From assembly GCA_049303335.1 (NCBI GenBank), contig JBAQNA010000032.1, forward strand, positions 1 through 51,979: a DNA stretch of 51,979 nucleotides. The letters run 5' to 3'. Both the position numbers and the translations under genes were made by a program. The DNA comes from DAIDAN01 sp049303335 (lineage in GTDB: Archaea; Aenigmatarchaeota; Aenigmatarchaeia; Aenigmatarchaeales; DAIDAN01). A model generated the notes under the pieces. The model did not search any database, was not told the origin of the DNA, and saw only the letters and a program-made list of their open reading frames with translations. Positions 1 to 8,070 of this stretch are shown here, one piece after another. Positions within the stretch are counted from its first letter, which is position 1. Each line of letters opens with the position of its first letter.

Positions 1-1
1 G

Positions 2-23
2 GTTCTGCCGTCAACGGCAGAAC
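2..23. repeat. near-perfect 22-bp palindrome at the window edge
   Basis: Two 10-bp arms, GTTCTGCCGT and ACGGCAGAAC, are exact reverse complements separated by CA. The element could be a terminator hairpin of a gene lying left of the window or a protein-binding site. No T-tract follows it, so a terminator role is uncertain. The rest of the interval up to the first gene (24-157) shows nothing recognisable. Confidence 0.5.
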
Positions 24-157
24 ATTTGCAACGCAGAAGAATGAATTGATGTTTCGTGTTTTGGCTTACAACTTCAGCAGGATTGCATCATTTATTTTGC
101 TTTTGACTGAGGAATTCTACTGAGCCTGTTTTTTCCAAAAACGTTTTTCCGCGCGCG

Positions 158-171
158 CGAAAACTTTTATT
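158..171 (+). promoter_or_regulatory. BRE/TATA promoter of the DUF192 gene
   Basis: A purine-rich CGAAAA stretch followed by CTTTTATT looks like an archaeal BRE plus TATA box. Its centre lies about 25 nt upstream of the ATG at 192, so the transcript would begin at or next to the start codon (leaderless). Confidence 0.45.
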
Positions 172-191
172 CCGCCAAATCAACCAATATT

Positions 192-539
192 ATGAAAATT
201 GCAAACGTTTCCGGAAAATTTTCGGTTGAATGCGAAACAGCAGGCTCGCCGTGGAAGCAGACTGTCGGGCTTTCCTTTTCAGAAAAGCGCAGGAACATGC
301 TTTTCATTTTTCCGTTCGAGCGGAGCTGGGAGTTCTGGATGCTCGGGATGAGCTACGGATTGAAAATCATTTTCATCGACGGCAGGAAGCGCGTTATCGA
401 AGTCAAGAAAGCGGAGCCGCTTTCACTGAATCCGAAAACTTGGAAAGTTTATGCGCCGAAAAAGCCATGCAAATATGTTCTGGAAATTCCCGCAAATAGC
501 AAATATAAGTTTGAGAAAGGATATAGGTTGAAGTGGTAA
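192..539 (+). CDS. DUF192 family protein
   Basis: A 115-aa protein that matches the DUF192 family along most of its length. Visible hallmarks are the RNMLFIFPFE segment (residues 34-43), the FWMLGM plus GLKIIFID core (about 48-63), and a C-terminal CKYVLEIPA strand typical of the family. Members are small beta-rich proteins, often exported, of unknown biochemical role; this copy has no signal peptide. The ATG at 192 has no ribosome binding site but sits about 25 nt after a TATA box, which fits leaderless translation. Its stop lies just before the methionine aminopeptidase start, so the two genes probably form an operon. Family assignment is by motif recognition; function is unknown. Confidence 0.8.
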   Translation: MKIANVSGKFSVECETAGSPWKQTVGLSFSEKRRNMLFIFPFERSWEFWMLGMSYGLKIIFIDGRKRVIEVKKAEPLSLNPKTWKVYAPKKPCKYVLEIPANSKYKFEKGYRLKW

Positions 540-544
540 GAGTT

Positions 545-1432
545 ATGGACAAACAAATTTTGGACAAATACATCCAGGCCGGAAAAATCGCGAAGGAAAC
601 GATTGATTACGGAAAAGCTCTCGTGAAAGACGGGGCAAGCGTTCTTGAGATAGCGGAAGCGATTGAGAAAAAAATATTCGGGCTCGGCGGAAAGTCCGCG
701 TTTCCCGTCAACATCGGAATAAACGAGACTGCCGCGCACTTCACTCCCCTTCTTCAAAGCAAAGAAATCATAAAAGCGGAAGATTATGTAAAGCTGGATT
801 TGGGCGTGCATATCGACGGCTATATTGCGGACACCGCAGTCACGGTCAGGCCCGCAGGAAAAGACAAGATGATTTTGTGCAGCGAGAAGATGCTTGAGTC
901 TGCGCTTCCATTGTTCGTGCCGGGAGGAAGGCTTTCCGAAATCGGCGAAGCGATTGAAAACGTTTCAAAGGAATTCGGATTCAACCCCGTTCGCAACCTT
1001 ACAGGGCACGGGCTGAAACAGTATGACTTGCACGCAGGGACAAACGTTTACAACGTGAAAAATTCTTCCGGTAAAATATTGGAAGAAGGCGAAGCCTACG
1101 CTATTGAGCCGTTCTGCACGACCGGCACGGGTCTTGTTAAGGACAGCGAACCAGCGCTCATTTTCATGTGGCTTGCGGACAAGCCGGTGCGCTCCGCGGA
1201 AGCGAGAAAAATTTTGGAGCTTGCAAAAACAAAATATAACGGTCTTCCGTTCGCGAAGAGATGGGTTGAAAAAAGCTTCTCGCCGCTGAAATTGAATCTC
1301 GCGATAAACGAGCTCTCGCGGATAGGCGCGCTCCACGCTTTCGCGCAGCTGAAAGAAATTTCGGGAAAGTCCGTGGCGCAGACAGAACACACGGTCATAG
1401 TTGCGGAGAAGCCGATAGTGACAACGAGATAA
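545..1432 (+). CDS. map: type II methionine aminopeptidase
   Basis: A 295-aa enzyme that removes the initiator methionine from nascent proteins in the cytoplasm. All five metal ligands of the pita-bread fold are in place: D85 and D96 (KLDLGVHIDG followed by ADTAV), H155 (LTGHG), E188 (AIEPF) and E281 (TEHTV). H65 in ETAAHF corresponds to the substrate-contacting histidine of archaeal enzymes. Length and the insert between H155 and E281 fit type II (archaeal/eukaryotic) enzymes. I chose the ATG at 545, which follows a GGTAAG ribosome binding site; a GTG at 533 would overlap the upstream DUF192 stop. Close linkage suggests cotranscription with the DUF192 gene. Confidence 0.95.
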   Translation: MDKQILDKYIQAGKIAKETIDYGKALVKDGASVLEIAEAIEKKIFGLGGKSAFPVNIGINETAAHFTPLLQSKEIIKAEDYVKLDLGVHIDGYIADTAVTVRPAGKDKMILCSEKMLESALPLFVPGGRLSEIGEAIENVSKEFGFNPVRNLTGHGLKQYDLHAGTNVYNVKNSSGKILEEGEAYAIEPFCTTGTGLVKDSEPALIFMWLADKPVRSAEARKILELAKTKYNGLPFAKRWVEKSFSPLKLNLAINELSRIGALHAFAQLKEISGKSVAQTEHTVIVAEKPIVTTR

Positions 1433-1449
1433 TTTCCTCTGATATTGGT

Positions 1450-2052
1450 TTACTTTTTCTTCTTTCTAATATAGAAGTATGCGAGAATTGCCAAAATAGA
1501 CAATACTGCTATAGAAATAGAAGACAATGCTACAGATACGAAATAATCAAAATAATCTGAATTATCGGATGAAGACTCATAAACCGTCCTGCCTGTAACG
1601 GTGATATCCGTGCCATTCGAAGATCTCATTTTTATGGTCCAATTCTTCACAACGCTTCCTGCACTGATATTGGTTAGATTGAATAATTCTGGTTTTTCCA
1701 TAATTGAAGGTTCTTGGCGATAGTCAAACCCGCGAAAGTATCTTCCAGTCTTGCTTCTAAGATCATTATAATATGAAATGTTCTTTTCCCATCTCTCAAA
1801 ATTGACTAAAATTTTATTGTTATCTAAACTGCCATTTTCATTATAGAAATAAAATTCCTCGTTGCAGTGATTTATTATTTCTATTGCTCCCCCGCAATAA
1901 TTTGTCCTATCATTTATATCCAAACAACTTATCTGAGGAGTTATATTGTCAATGTGGGCAAAATATGGTGGGCAATAAGATGAACCAACGTTCGAATTGG
2001 TTGTTAGAACAGCGACGAAAAGCGTAATAGATATCAATATTACTTTGTTCAT
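1450..2052 (-). CDS. predicted surface protein with signal peptide and C-terminal anchor
   Basis: A 200-aa protein that I do not recognise. Residues 1-25 form a hydrophobic signal peptide (VILISITLFVAVLTTN core). A second hydrophobic helix, about residues 173-195, ends in RKKKK and would anchor the protein in the membrane with the basic tail inside. The roughly 145-residue exported region has four cysteines in its first third and several N-x-S/T sequons, suggesting a disulfide-bonded, possibly glycosylated ectodomain. It is convergent with map and divergent from the UvrD-like helicase. Codon use is visibly AT-richer than in those neighbours, which may indicate an accessory gene. A surface role is inference from topology only. 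Confidence 0.65.
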   Translation of the reverse strand: MNKVILISITLFVAVLTTNSNVGSSYCPPYFAHIDNITPQISCLDINDRTNYCGGAIEIINHCNEEFYFYNENGSLDNNKILVNFERWEKNISYYNDLRSKTGRYFRGFDYRQEPSIMEKPELFNLTNISAGSVVKNWTIKMRSSNGTDITVTGRTVYESSSDNSDYFDYFVSVALSSISIAVLSILAILAYFYIRKKKK

Positions 2053-2107
2053 ATTTTATTTGAGCTTCTTTCGCTTAAAAAGATTTATTTCATCAACCTC
2101 TGCTGAG

Positions 2108-2116
2108 CTATAAAAA
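2108..2116 (+). promoter_or_regulatory. TATA box of the helicase gene
   Basis: CTATAAAAA is a strong TATA box whose expected start site is near 2138. An ATG at 2138 would be leaderless; an ATG at 2159 is preceded by GGTGA at 2150-2154 with four bases of spacing. The second geometry gives a leader of about 20 nt and was preferred. Confidence 0.5.
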
Positions 2117-2158
2117 GTCCGGACAGAAAATGCATATATGACTTCTTCCGGTGAAAAC

Positions 2159-4144
2159 ATGGAAAAAATTTACACACTCAGGAAAGACGATGCAAAAAAA
2201 GATTTCAAGATAAAGTACGGCGAGGAGCTGAACGCGCAGCAGCTTGATGTTGTCAAAAACGGGGACGGCGCAGCGCTTGTGCTTGCGGGACCGGGCTCCG
2301 GCAAGACGCGCGTCCTTGTTTATCGCGTTGCATACCTGCTGGAAAGCGGGGTGAATCCCGAGAACATTCTTCTGCTGACTTTCACGAACAAGGCAGCAAA
2401 AAACATGTTAAGCAGGATTGAAGAGCTGCTCGGCTATTATCCGAAAGGCCTGATGGGCGGCACTTTCCACCACATAGGAAACACGATTTTGAGAAAGCAC
2501 GCTGACCTCGTCGGATTCGACAAAAACTTTTCCATAATAGACAACGAGGACAGCATCCAACTGGTGAAGGACATCATCGCAAACGCCATTCCGAAAAGGG
2601 ACAAGCACTTCCCGAGTCCGAACGTGATTTTCTCGATAATCGGCTTCTCGAAAAACTCGGCAGCCCCCGTGGCGGACTGCATCAAAAGCAAATATGAGAA
2701 TTTCTCGAAGTTCGCGAACGAGATAAAAAAGATAGGCGAAATCTACGAGAATCGGAAAAGGAAAGCGGGAATGATGGACTTTGACGACCTCCTGTCAAAC
2801 TGGGAAAAGCTTCTTGACAACGAGCAGATAAGGGAAAAATACGCCAGCCAGTTCAAGTACATTCTCGTGGACGAGTTCCAGGACACGAACAAGCTCCAGT
2901 TCGCGATAATAAAAAAATTGTCCGGCGAAGGAAACAACACGATGGTCGTGGGGGACGACTGCCAGAGCATCTACTCGTTCAGGGCAGCGGAGGTCAGGAA
3001 CATTTTGGATTTTCCGGAGCACTACGGGAAACAAGGAAAAAACAAATTCAGGGAGTTCAGGCTCGAGACAAACTACAGGAGCACGCCCGAGATAATGAAC
3101 CTCGTGAATGAGAGCATAAAGCACAACAAGAGCCAGTTTGAAAAAACGCTCACTGCCGCGAACAAAAAAGGAAGTCTGCCCATCATAGTGCGCTGCAAGG
3201 ACTCGAAGCAGGAGGCGGAGTTTGTGTGCCAGAGGATTCTTGAGCTGCGGGACGAGGGCGTGCCTTACGGCGAGATAGGCGTGCTGTTCCGCGCCGACTA
3301 CCAGTCCGTGCAGATGGAGTTGGAGCTCGCGAAAAAGGGAATACCTTTCATAAAAAGGGGCGGCCTGAAATTTTTCGAGCAGGCGCACGTCAAGGACATC
3401 ACTTCCGTTCTGAAAATATTCAATAATGCAAAAGACGAGCTCGCCTGGAAAAGGGTTCTCTGCCTTTTCGAAGGAGTCGGGCAGATAACGGCTGGGAAGA
3501 TATGGGAGCAATTGAGCAAATCAGAAAATCCTCTCGAGGCGTTGAAGTCCGGCTCAATCCATAACACAAAGATGCCAAAAGGATTTGCGCAGCTTAGGGG
3601 TATTGCAAAAAGAATAACAATAAAATTCCCGAGCGAGATAATAAATATTTTCTTTGAGGAATTCTACCGCGACTACCTGCAGGAAAAATATCCGAACGCG
3701 CGGGACAGGATGCTTGACGTGAAACAATTCATCAATCTCGCCGACCAGTACCAGAATATCAGCAATTTTCTGGACGACATAATCCTTGACGCGGACATCG
3801 GCAGGGGCGACAAAGATGACGGAGAGGAGGAAAAACTTATGCTCTCCACAATTCACCAGGCAAAAGGTTTGGAATGGAAGGCTGTTTTCGTGATAAGCGT
3901 CGCGGAGGATCGCTTCCCGCTTTCGAGGGCTTGCGCCGACGGGACGCTCGAGGAGGAGAGAAGGCTGTTTTACGTTGCGTGCAGCAGGTGCAAGAAGGAG
4001 CTTTATCTGACAGTGCCTATGGAGGACTTCACTTTCTGGGGCGGAAACCAGATTCTCAAGGACTCGATATTCGTGCAGGAGCTTCCGGAGAACTGCCGCG
4101 AGGAATGGGGAATACGGGAGGAAATGCAGGACGAAGCGGAATAA
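2159..4144 (+). CDS. UvrD/PcrA/Rep-type superfamily 1A DNA helicase
   Basis: A 661-aa ATP-dependent 3'-5' DNA helicase likely acting in repair or replication restart. In order: a Q-motif (LNAQQLDVV, about 24-32), Walker A GPGSGKT (44-50), Walker B with ILVDEFQDTN (motif II), VVGDDCQSIYSFR (motif III), NYRSTPEIM (motif IV), STIHQAKGLEWKAVF (motif V) and EERRLFYVACSRCKKELYL (motif VI). Length is slightly below bacterial UvrD (about 720 aa), and the UvrD C-terminal tail that contacts RNA polymerase is not evident. SF1A helicases occur patchily in archaea, so bacterial ancestry is possible, but motifs alone cannot show it. The start at 2159 is chosen for its GGTGA site; 2138 would add seven residues. 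Confidence 0.93.
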   Translation: MEKIYTLRKDDAKKDFKIKYGEELNAQQLDVVKNGDGAALVLAGPGSGKTRVLVYRVAYLLESGVNPENILLLTFTNKAAKNMLSRIEELLGYYPKGLMGGTFHHIGNTILRKHADLVGFDKNFSIIDNEDSIQLVKDIIANAIPKRDKHFPSPNVIFSIIGFSKNSAAPVADCIKSKYENFSKFANEIKKIGEIYENRKRKAGMMDFDDLLSNWEKLLDNEQIREKYASQFKYILVDEFQDTNKLQFAIIKKLSGEGNNTMVVGDDCQSIYSFRAAEVRNILDFPEHYGKQGKNKFREFRLETNYRSTPEIMNLVNESIKHNKSQFEKTLTAANKKGSLPIIVRCKDSKQEAEFVCQRILELRDEGVPYGEIGVLFRADYQSVQMELELAKKGIPFIKRGGLKFFEQAHVKDITSVLKIFNNAKDELAWKRVLCLFEGVGQITAGKIWEQLSKSENPLEALKSGSIHNTKMPKGFAQLRGIAKRITIKFPSEIINIFFEEFYRDYLQEKYPNARDRMLDVKQFINLADQYQNISNFLDDIILDADIGRGDKDDGEEEKLMLSTIHQAKGLEWKAVFVISVAEDRFPLSRACADGTLEEERRLFYVACSRCKKELYLTVPMEDFTFWGGNQILKDSIFVQELPENCREEWGIREEMQDEAE

Positions 4145-4212
4145 AACCGACTATTCAAGATATATTTGCTATCATAAAAATTCTAATAAAATAAGAAAAT
4201 GATTCAAAAGAT

Positions 4213-4437
4213 ATGAAAACCATATCTGAAGCGTATCATACCATCCCTGCCGGTCTTGTGGCTTGGAAGAATGGAAAAACTCTTTTGAGAATAAGCGACG
4301 TTCTTGAAGCGGCAAGAAAACAAGGATTGGAAAACCCAGAAGAGCTGCTGAAAAGAGAGGTCAAAGCGGGAGAAATGAAAATATTTGAAAAGGATTTCAT
4401 CGAGCTGGATTTGGTTAAGGAATTGTCTAAGCTGTAA
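4213..4437 (+). CDS. small hypothetical protein
   Basis: A 74-aa acidic, mainly helical protein not recognised. It has no membrane segment and no cysteines. The sequence around ISDVLEAARKQGLENPEELLKREV reads as two helices and could be a small DNA- or protein-binding domain, but no family is evident. Its last 11 bases overlap the 3' end of the interrupted nuclease-like gene on the other strand. It may be an accessory gene, or an antitoxin-like partner, in this AT-rich stretch; that is speculation. Confidence 0.5.
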   Translation: MKTISEAYHTIPAGLVAWKNGKTLLRISDVLEAARKQGLENPEELLKREVKAGEMKIFEKDFIELDLVKELSKL

Positions 4438-5218
4438 TATTTTTAAATCTTTCGTCGCTTGATTTTACTATTCCGGTATTTCCATAAGGGCATTTTTTGC
4501 CATAATGTCTATAACGAATAACATATATCCATGTAATATCTTTTCCATCTCTTAATAATTCAAAACGTTTTTCTGCATCTTTTGCTCTTGTTTCTTCTTC
4601 TGACTTATAATTTTTTTGATGTGTATCAAAAAATAGACAATAGCATTTTGTTTCTGGGTCATCTTCTTTTTCTTTCTTTAATTTCTTGAAATCTTTCTTT
4701 ACTTTGTCATTTGTCATTCCTATTTCAATCTCACGTTCTCCTTCCTCTATACTCAACTTTTTGCTTACCACGCTTTTTAGTATCTCTTTTATATCCGTTT
4801 TGCCGCCCAAAAAGTTAAAATTTGTTTGGCTCTTGATTTCCATACATACAAAATTACCAATATCAGCTTTTCCTTCGAAATCTTGATTAACACGACATGT
4901 ATGAGCAGACGCTGTAATATCTAATTCGCCTTGTTGAGAATTAATAATTTCAAAACTTCTCGTCTCAAGATTTATGGAAGATATGAGTTTTTACGCACTG
5001 ATGTCTGGTTTATCAAAGCTCTTAACAATATGATAATATAATCTTGCTCGGACATCATCTTCTGACACGAAAGAATTACCATATTTTTCATCTAAAAATT
5101 CCTTAATTGTTTTTTCTATTCCTAAAACAAATGCATCACACACTAATTGCTTTTCCTTCTCATCTAATTCATAGTCCTTCTTTTCGGTTTCTGTCAGTTC
5201 GTTGTTATTTTCTGCCAT
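4427..5218 (-). pseudogene. PD-(D/E)XK nuclease-like gene interrupted by an in-frame TAA
   Basis: The frame begins at an ATG (5218) preceded by GGATGG, runs 75 codons, hits TAA at 4991-4993, then stays open without any frame change for 187 more codons to the stop at 4427. Nothing separates the halves except that one codon, and there is no ATG just after it. The upstream part has an EDDVRARLYYH helix common at the front of restriction-type nuclease domains. The downstream part carries NLETRS, ELDITASA, then ADIGNFVCMEIK, which fits the D...E-x-K core of a PD-(D/E)XK fold. The intact product would be about 263 aa. Explanations are a natural nonsense mutation, a sequencing error, or stop readthrough. 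The family assignment is by pattern only. It shares an operon with the gene at 5245-5508. Confidence 0.6.
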
Positions 5219-5244
5219 TTAAACCATCCTTTGCAAAAACCATT

Positions 5245-5508
5245 TCAATCCTCAATAACTTCCGGCTCGCTGTCTATCATAGTTTCCTCATATTCCTGCG
5301 TGGTTACCTTGCCCTTCTTGTTAATGAAGACTCCAATATGCTTGTCTTCCAAGAATCTTCTTACTTCTATATTTCCGTTTGGATAAATCCAAACTTTTGC
5401 GAAAATGTCTCTTCCTTTGTCAGGCTTTCTGATGTATATGTTCGGCGTGTCGCCCTCTTGAACAACATTAACCTTGAAACTCTTTCCCTCTTTTATTTTT
5501 TGGGGCAT
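5245..5508 (-). CDS. small hypothetical protein upstream of the nuclease-like gene
   Basis: An 87-aa protein not recognised. It is beta-rich with alternating charged and hydrophobic residues, contains a YIRKPDKGRDIFAKVWIYPNG region, and ends in a very acidic tail (DSEPEVIED). It lacks cysteines and membrane segments. It is the first gene of a two-gene minus-strand unit with the interrupted nuclease-like gene 26 bp downstream, so it may be its regulator or partner. A GATTAATAAG sequence 15-25 nt upstream could be its TATA box, making the transcript nearly leaderless. Confidence 0.6.
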   Translation of the reverse strand: MPQKIKEGKSFKVNVVQEGDTPNIYIRKPDKGRDIFAKVWIYPNGNIEVRRFLEDKHIGVFINKKGKVTTQEYEETMIDSEPEVIED

Positions 5509-5605
5509 ATCAAACTCTCTTATTAATCATTGAGGAGCTTTGTTTAATAAGTTATTCCTGTGCAATAAGTCGGTCATTTCATGACTTTCTGTACAAAGCC
5601 TCCGA

Positions 5606-5626
5606 GATAGAAAACTTAAATAAGAG
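5606..5626 (+). promoter_or_regulatory. BRE/TATA promoter, twin of the one at 6366-6386
   Basis: GATAGAAAA followed by CTTAAATAAGAG forms a clear BRE and TATA box. The 21-bp block differs by one base from the promoter of the DUF5667 gene 760 bp downstream. The predicted start site is near 5646, ten bases before the ATG at 5656. Confidence 0.6.
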
Positions 5627-5655
5627 AACAGTTAATAATAATTCTGGCGATAATT

Positions 5656-5916
5656 ATGAATAAAAACATTCTTGCCGAGGAGCTGGAAACATACGAAAAA
5701 AATAAGCAGAATCTTCTAAGGGACAACAGAGGAAAATATGTTCTGATAAAAGGCAGTGAAATCATCAATGTTTTCGATACTCAAGCCGATGCTGTAAAAG
5801 TTGGCATTGACAAATTCGGAAACTCGCCGTTTCTTGTTAAGAAAATACAGGAAGTGGATACGCCGCAAAATTTTACTTCCAATCACATCAAGGTAAGTTT
5901 GCTATGCCATCAGTAA
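5656..5916 (+). CDS. DUF5678-like small protein paired with a retropepsin-like protein
   Basis: An 86-aa protein resembling the DUF5678 family: an N-terminal helix (ELETYEKNKQNLLRDNRG), then GKYVLIKGSEIINVFDTQADAVKVGIDKFG (about residues 27-56), then FLVKKIQEVDTP. Family members are small, of unknown function, and are typically encoded directly before a retropepsin-like aspartic protease, exactly as here, where the genes overlap by 13 bases. The arrangement resembles a coupled two-component module, but no toxin or regulatory activity is established. The start ATG follows GGCGATAATT and lies downstream of a strong TATA box. Confidence 0.7.
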   Translation: MNKNILAEELETYEKNKQNLLRDNRGKYVLIKGSEIINVFDTQADAVKVGIDKFGNSPFLVKKIQEVDTPQNFTSNHIKVSLLCHQ

Positions 5917-6338
5917 CACTCAACCCAGAAAACCTTGAAAGTGAGGGTCCAATACTCGAAGTTCATTTTCTAATTCCTTCAGAGCTTGAAAAGAAGTATA
6001 TAGAAGAGAAAAAGCCGATACCTGAGCCTGTCATAATCAAGTCATTAATAGATACGGGGGCTTCTGCATGTGTCATACAAAAAGAAATTCCAGAGAAATT
6101 GGGATTGGAGCCAATGGGCGTTACAAAGATAAACACTCCTTCAAGCAAGGAGCATGAATGCTATCAGTACTTCATTAGGATGGTTATACCGTCTCATAAT
6201 CTCATATACGAAGGAGCTTTCATAGCAGCGCCGCTGGAAGGACAAGATATAAAATGCTTGATAGGAAGGGATGTTTTGAAAAGCGGCATTCTAATATATA
6301 TTGGGTATGCAAATCAATTTACTCTTTCTTTGCTATAG
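5904..6338 (+). CDS. retropepsin-like aspartic protease domain protein
   Basis: A 144-aa single-domain protein with the retroviral-type aspartic protease signature: SLIDTGASACVI, with the catalytic aspartate at D50 in DTGAS, and the second-half motif CLIGRDVL near residue 115. A single lobe would need to dimerise to form the active site. No signal peptide is present, so it should be cytoplasmic. Its start lies inside the end of the DUF5678-like gene, indicating translational coupling. In bacteria and archaea such pairs are common but their substrates are unknown. This is not a retroelement: no reverse transcriptase or integrase is nearby. Confidence 0.8.
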   Translation: MPSVTLNPENLESEGPILEVHFLIPSELEKKYIEEKKPIPEPVIIKSLIDTGASACVIQKEIPEKLGLEPMGVTKINTPSSKEHECYQYFIRMVIPSHNLIYEGAFIAAPLEGQDIKCLIGRDVLKSGILIYIGYANQFTLSLL

Positions 6339-6365
6339 TGAATTCTGCCGCTTTTTACACTTCAT

Positions 6366-6386
6366 GATAGAAAACTTATATAAGAG
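6366..6386 (+). promoter_or_regulatory. BRE/TATA promoter of the DUF5667 gene
   Basis: GATAGAAAA plus CTTATATAAGAG matches the promoter at 5606-5626 in 20 of 21 positions. The predicted start site near 6406 gives a leader of about 27 nt before the ATG at 6433. Confidence 0.65.
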
Positions 6387-6432
6387 GGCAATCAATATTA
6401 TTTTTGGTAATTAATTGGTTCCGATGATAATC

Positions 6433-7791
6433 ATGAAAAAACTTTTTGTTATGTTCGTATTCGGCGTTCTTGCGATAAGCATGGCGCCGATGGTTTTTGC
6501 GCAATCCTCGGAAACGGGAAACGCAACCGGCGAAACCATAATCGGCGAAAATGCGGGAACGCTTCCTGACTCGCCGCTCTACGGGCTGAAAAAATTCGGT
6601 GAAGGCATCCAGTCTTTCTTTACGTTCGACCAGATTGAGAAAGCCAAATTAAAATACAGATTGGCGCAGCTCCGCCTGATGGAAGCGGACGCAATGGCGA
6701 GGATCAACAAAACACAGCTTGCGGAAAACATGATGAAAGAATACGAAAACGGGCTTGCGGACGTTGAAGCAGACGAAAACACGATTTCCGCGGCCGGAAG
6801 AAATGTTTCCTCAATCGCGGACTTGGTCGGGAACAACACTTACAGGCATATTCTTGTTCTTCAGAAAGTTTACGAAAAAGTTCCGGACAGCGCGAAGCCT
6901 GCCATAAAGAAGGTCTTGGAAAATTCAATGAACAGGCAGGAGAAAATTGCTGAAAGAATCGCAGGCAACAGCACCGTCAATATCACAATAACAGTCGGTA
7001 ACGAGACCGTGACGCGGGAGGTTCCTGCGGCATTCGCGGAAAAATTCCTGGAAATGGCAAAAGATATGAGGGAAAAAATAAAAGACGAGGTTGAACTGAA
7101 AGATGTGGAGGAATTGAAGGAGAAACTTGCGGAAAAGATGGAAATGGGAGCCGAGAAGGTGAAGGAGCAAATAAGCGAGGTTAAGGAAAAGCTTGCGGAA
7201 ATCGAGTCCAGGAATATCACGGAAGTGAGCAGGCCGGCGCTGGATAGCATATTGGCGAATGCGAAGACGCACCTGAATAATGCAGAATCTGCGCTTGAGC
7301 AAAAGAAATACAGGGAAGCGTACAGTCATGCAATAACAGCGGAGAAGGCGCTGTATGTCGCAAAGGAGCTTTACAAGAACAGGGAGAATATTGAAAAAAT
7401 GATTGCGGAAAAGATGGAAATCGGAAAAACAAAAGCTGGCGAGCAGATAGAAAGCGCGCGCAACCAGATAAGCGAGACCGGCCAGAAACTTGCCTCGGTA
7501 AACGCGTCGCATCCGGCGGCGGACAAGCTTCTTAACCAGGCAAAAGAGCACTTGAACAAGGCCGAGCAGGCGTTCAATAACACGAAATACGGCGAAGCGT
7601 TCGGCCAGGCTGTCGCTGCGGAGCAGGCTGCGAAAAATGCGGAAAAGCTGGCGGCTGCAAGGGAAAAGGTAGCGGAGAAAAAAACGGAGATAAAGAAAAA
7701 TGTCAGAGAGACGGCGGCAACAAAGGCCGAAGCAATAAAAGAAAGCGTTTCCGGAAGCGCGGCGGCTTCAGGCGCAAGCGCGCTGGAATAA
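6433..7791 (+). CDS. secreted helical DUF5667-type protein
   Basis: A 452-aa exported protein. The signal peptide spans the first 23 residues or so (MKKLFVMFVFGVLAISMAP, cleavage near VFA-QS). The mature start contains GTLPDSPLYGLKKFGEGIQ followed by FTFDQIEKAKLKYRLAQLRL and EADAMA, the hallmark of DUF5667. The remainder is a long alanine/glutamate/lysine coiled coil with an internal repeat: EKMEMGAEKVKEQISEVKEK and EKMEIGKTKAGEQIESARNQ are followed by similar HLN(N/K)AE segments, about 110 residues apart. Several N-x-S/T sequons suggest glycosylation. It probably lies on the cell surface as a stalk or scaffold; function is unknown. The ATG at 6433 is chosen because it yields a clean signal peptide; TTG at 6415 would add six residues. 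Confidence 0.8.
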   Translation: MKKLFVMFVFGVLAISMAPMVFAQSSETGNATGETIIGENAGTLPDSPLYGLKKFGEGIQSFFTFDQIEKAKLKYRLAQLRLMEADAMARINKTQLAENMMKEYENGLADVEADENTISAAGRNVSSIADLVGNNTYRHILVLQKVYEKVPDSAKPAIKKVLENSMNRQEKIAERIAGNSTVNITITVGNETVTREVPAAFAEKFLEMAKDMREKIKDEVELKDVEELKEKLAEKMEMGAEKVKEQISEVKEKLAEIESRNITEVSRPALDSILANAKTHLNNAESALEQKKYREAYSHAITAEKALYVAKELYKNRENIEKMIAEKMEIGKTKAGEQIESARNQISETGQKLASVNASHPAADKLLNQAKEHLNKAEQAFNNTKYGEAFGQAVAAEQAAKNAEKLAAAREKVAEKKTEIKKNVRETAATKAEAIKESVSGSAAASGASALE

Positions 7792-7881
7792 TATTCTAAG
7801 CCGGCGCGGACGAGAATCCAAATTAACGCAAAAGAACCTGAAAAGGCGCGGAACGCAGTTTAGCAAGTTCTTGTGATTTTT

Positions 7882-8000
7882 CGGCACAGACGGCTTTGCC
7901 CGAAAAGTCTGAAATTATAATTTAAATCGAATAATTGTGCCGGTCAAAAAGCTGAGATAATAATGCAATCTATTACTTATCGGGCAAAGCCGGCACAGAC
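7882..8000. repeat. long inverted repeat with overlapping alternative pairings
   Basis: A 13-bp arm at 7891-7903 (CGGCTTTGCCCGA) is the exact reverse complement of 7980-7992. CGGCACAGAC also occurs as a direct repeat at 7882-7891 and 7991-8000. A second perfect 8-bp pairing, TGTGCCGG at 7936-7943 with CCGGCACA at 7990-7997, would compete with the first. The element lies between the DUF5667 gene and the histone promoter, upstream of that promoter. It may be a 3' structure, an independent RNA or a DNA regulatory element. Bases 7792-7881 show nothing else. Confidence 0.5.
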
Positions 8001-8005
8001 AGTCG

Positions 8006-8016
8006 CTTATTTAAAG
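8006..8016 (+). promoter_or_regulatory. TATA box of the histone gene
   Basis: TTATTTAAAG is a TATA-like sequence; a start site near 8037 would give a leader of about 34 nt containing the AGGTAAT ribosome binding site just before the ATG at 8071. Confidence 0.4.
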
Positions 8017-8070
8017 TTTTACTACCAATAAAAGATTGATAATTTAACCGGCCTATTGCAAGGTAATCAT

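Noticed and set aside
5904..6338. Possible retroelement because of a retroviral-type protease domain
   Set aside because: There is no reverse transcriptase, integrase or terminal repeat; single-domain retropepsin-like proteins occur widely as ordinary prokaryotic genes.
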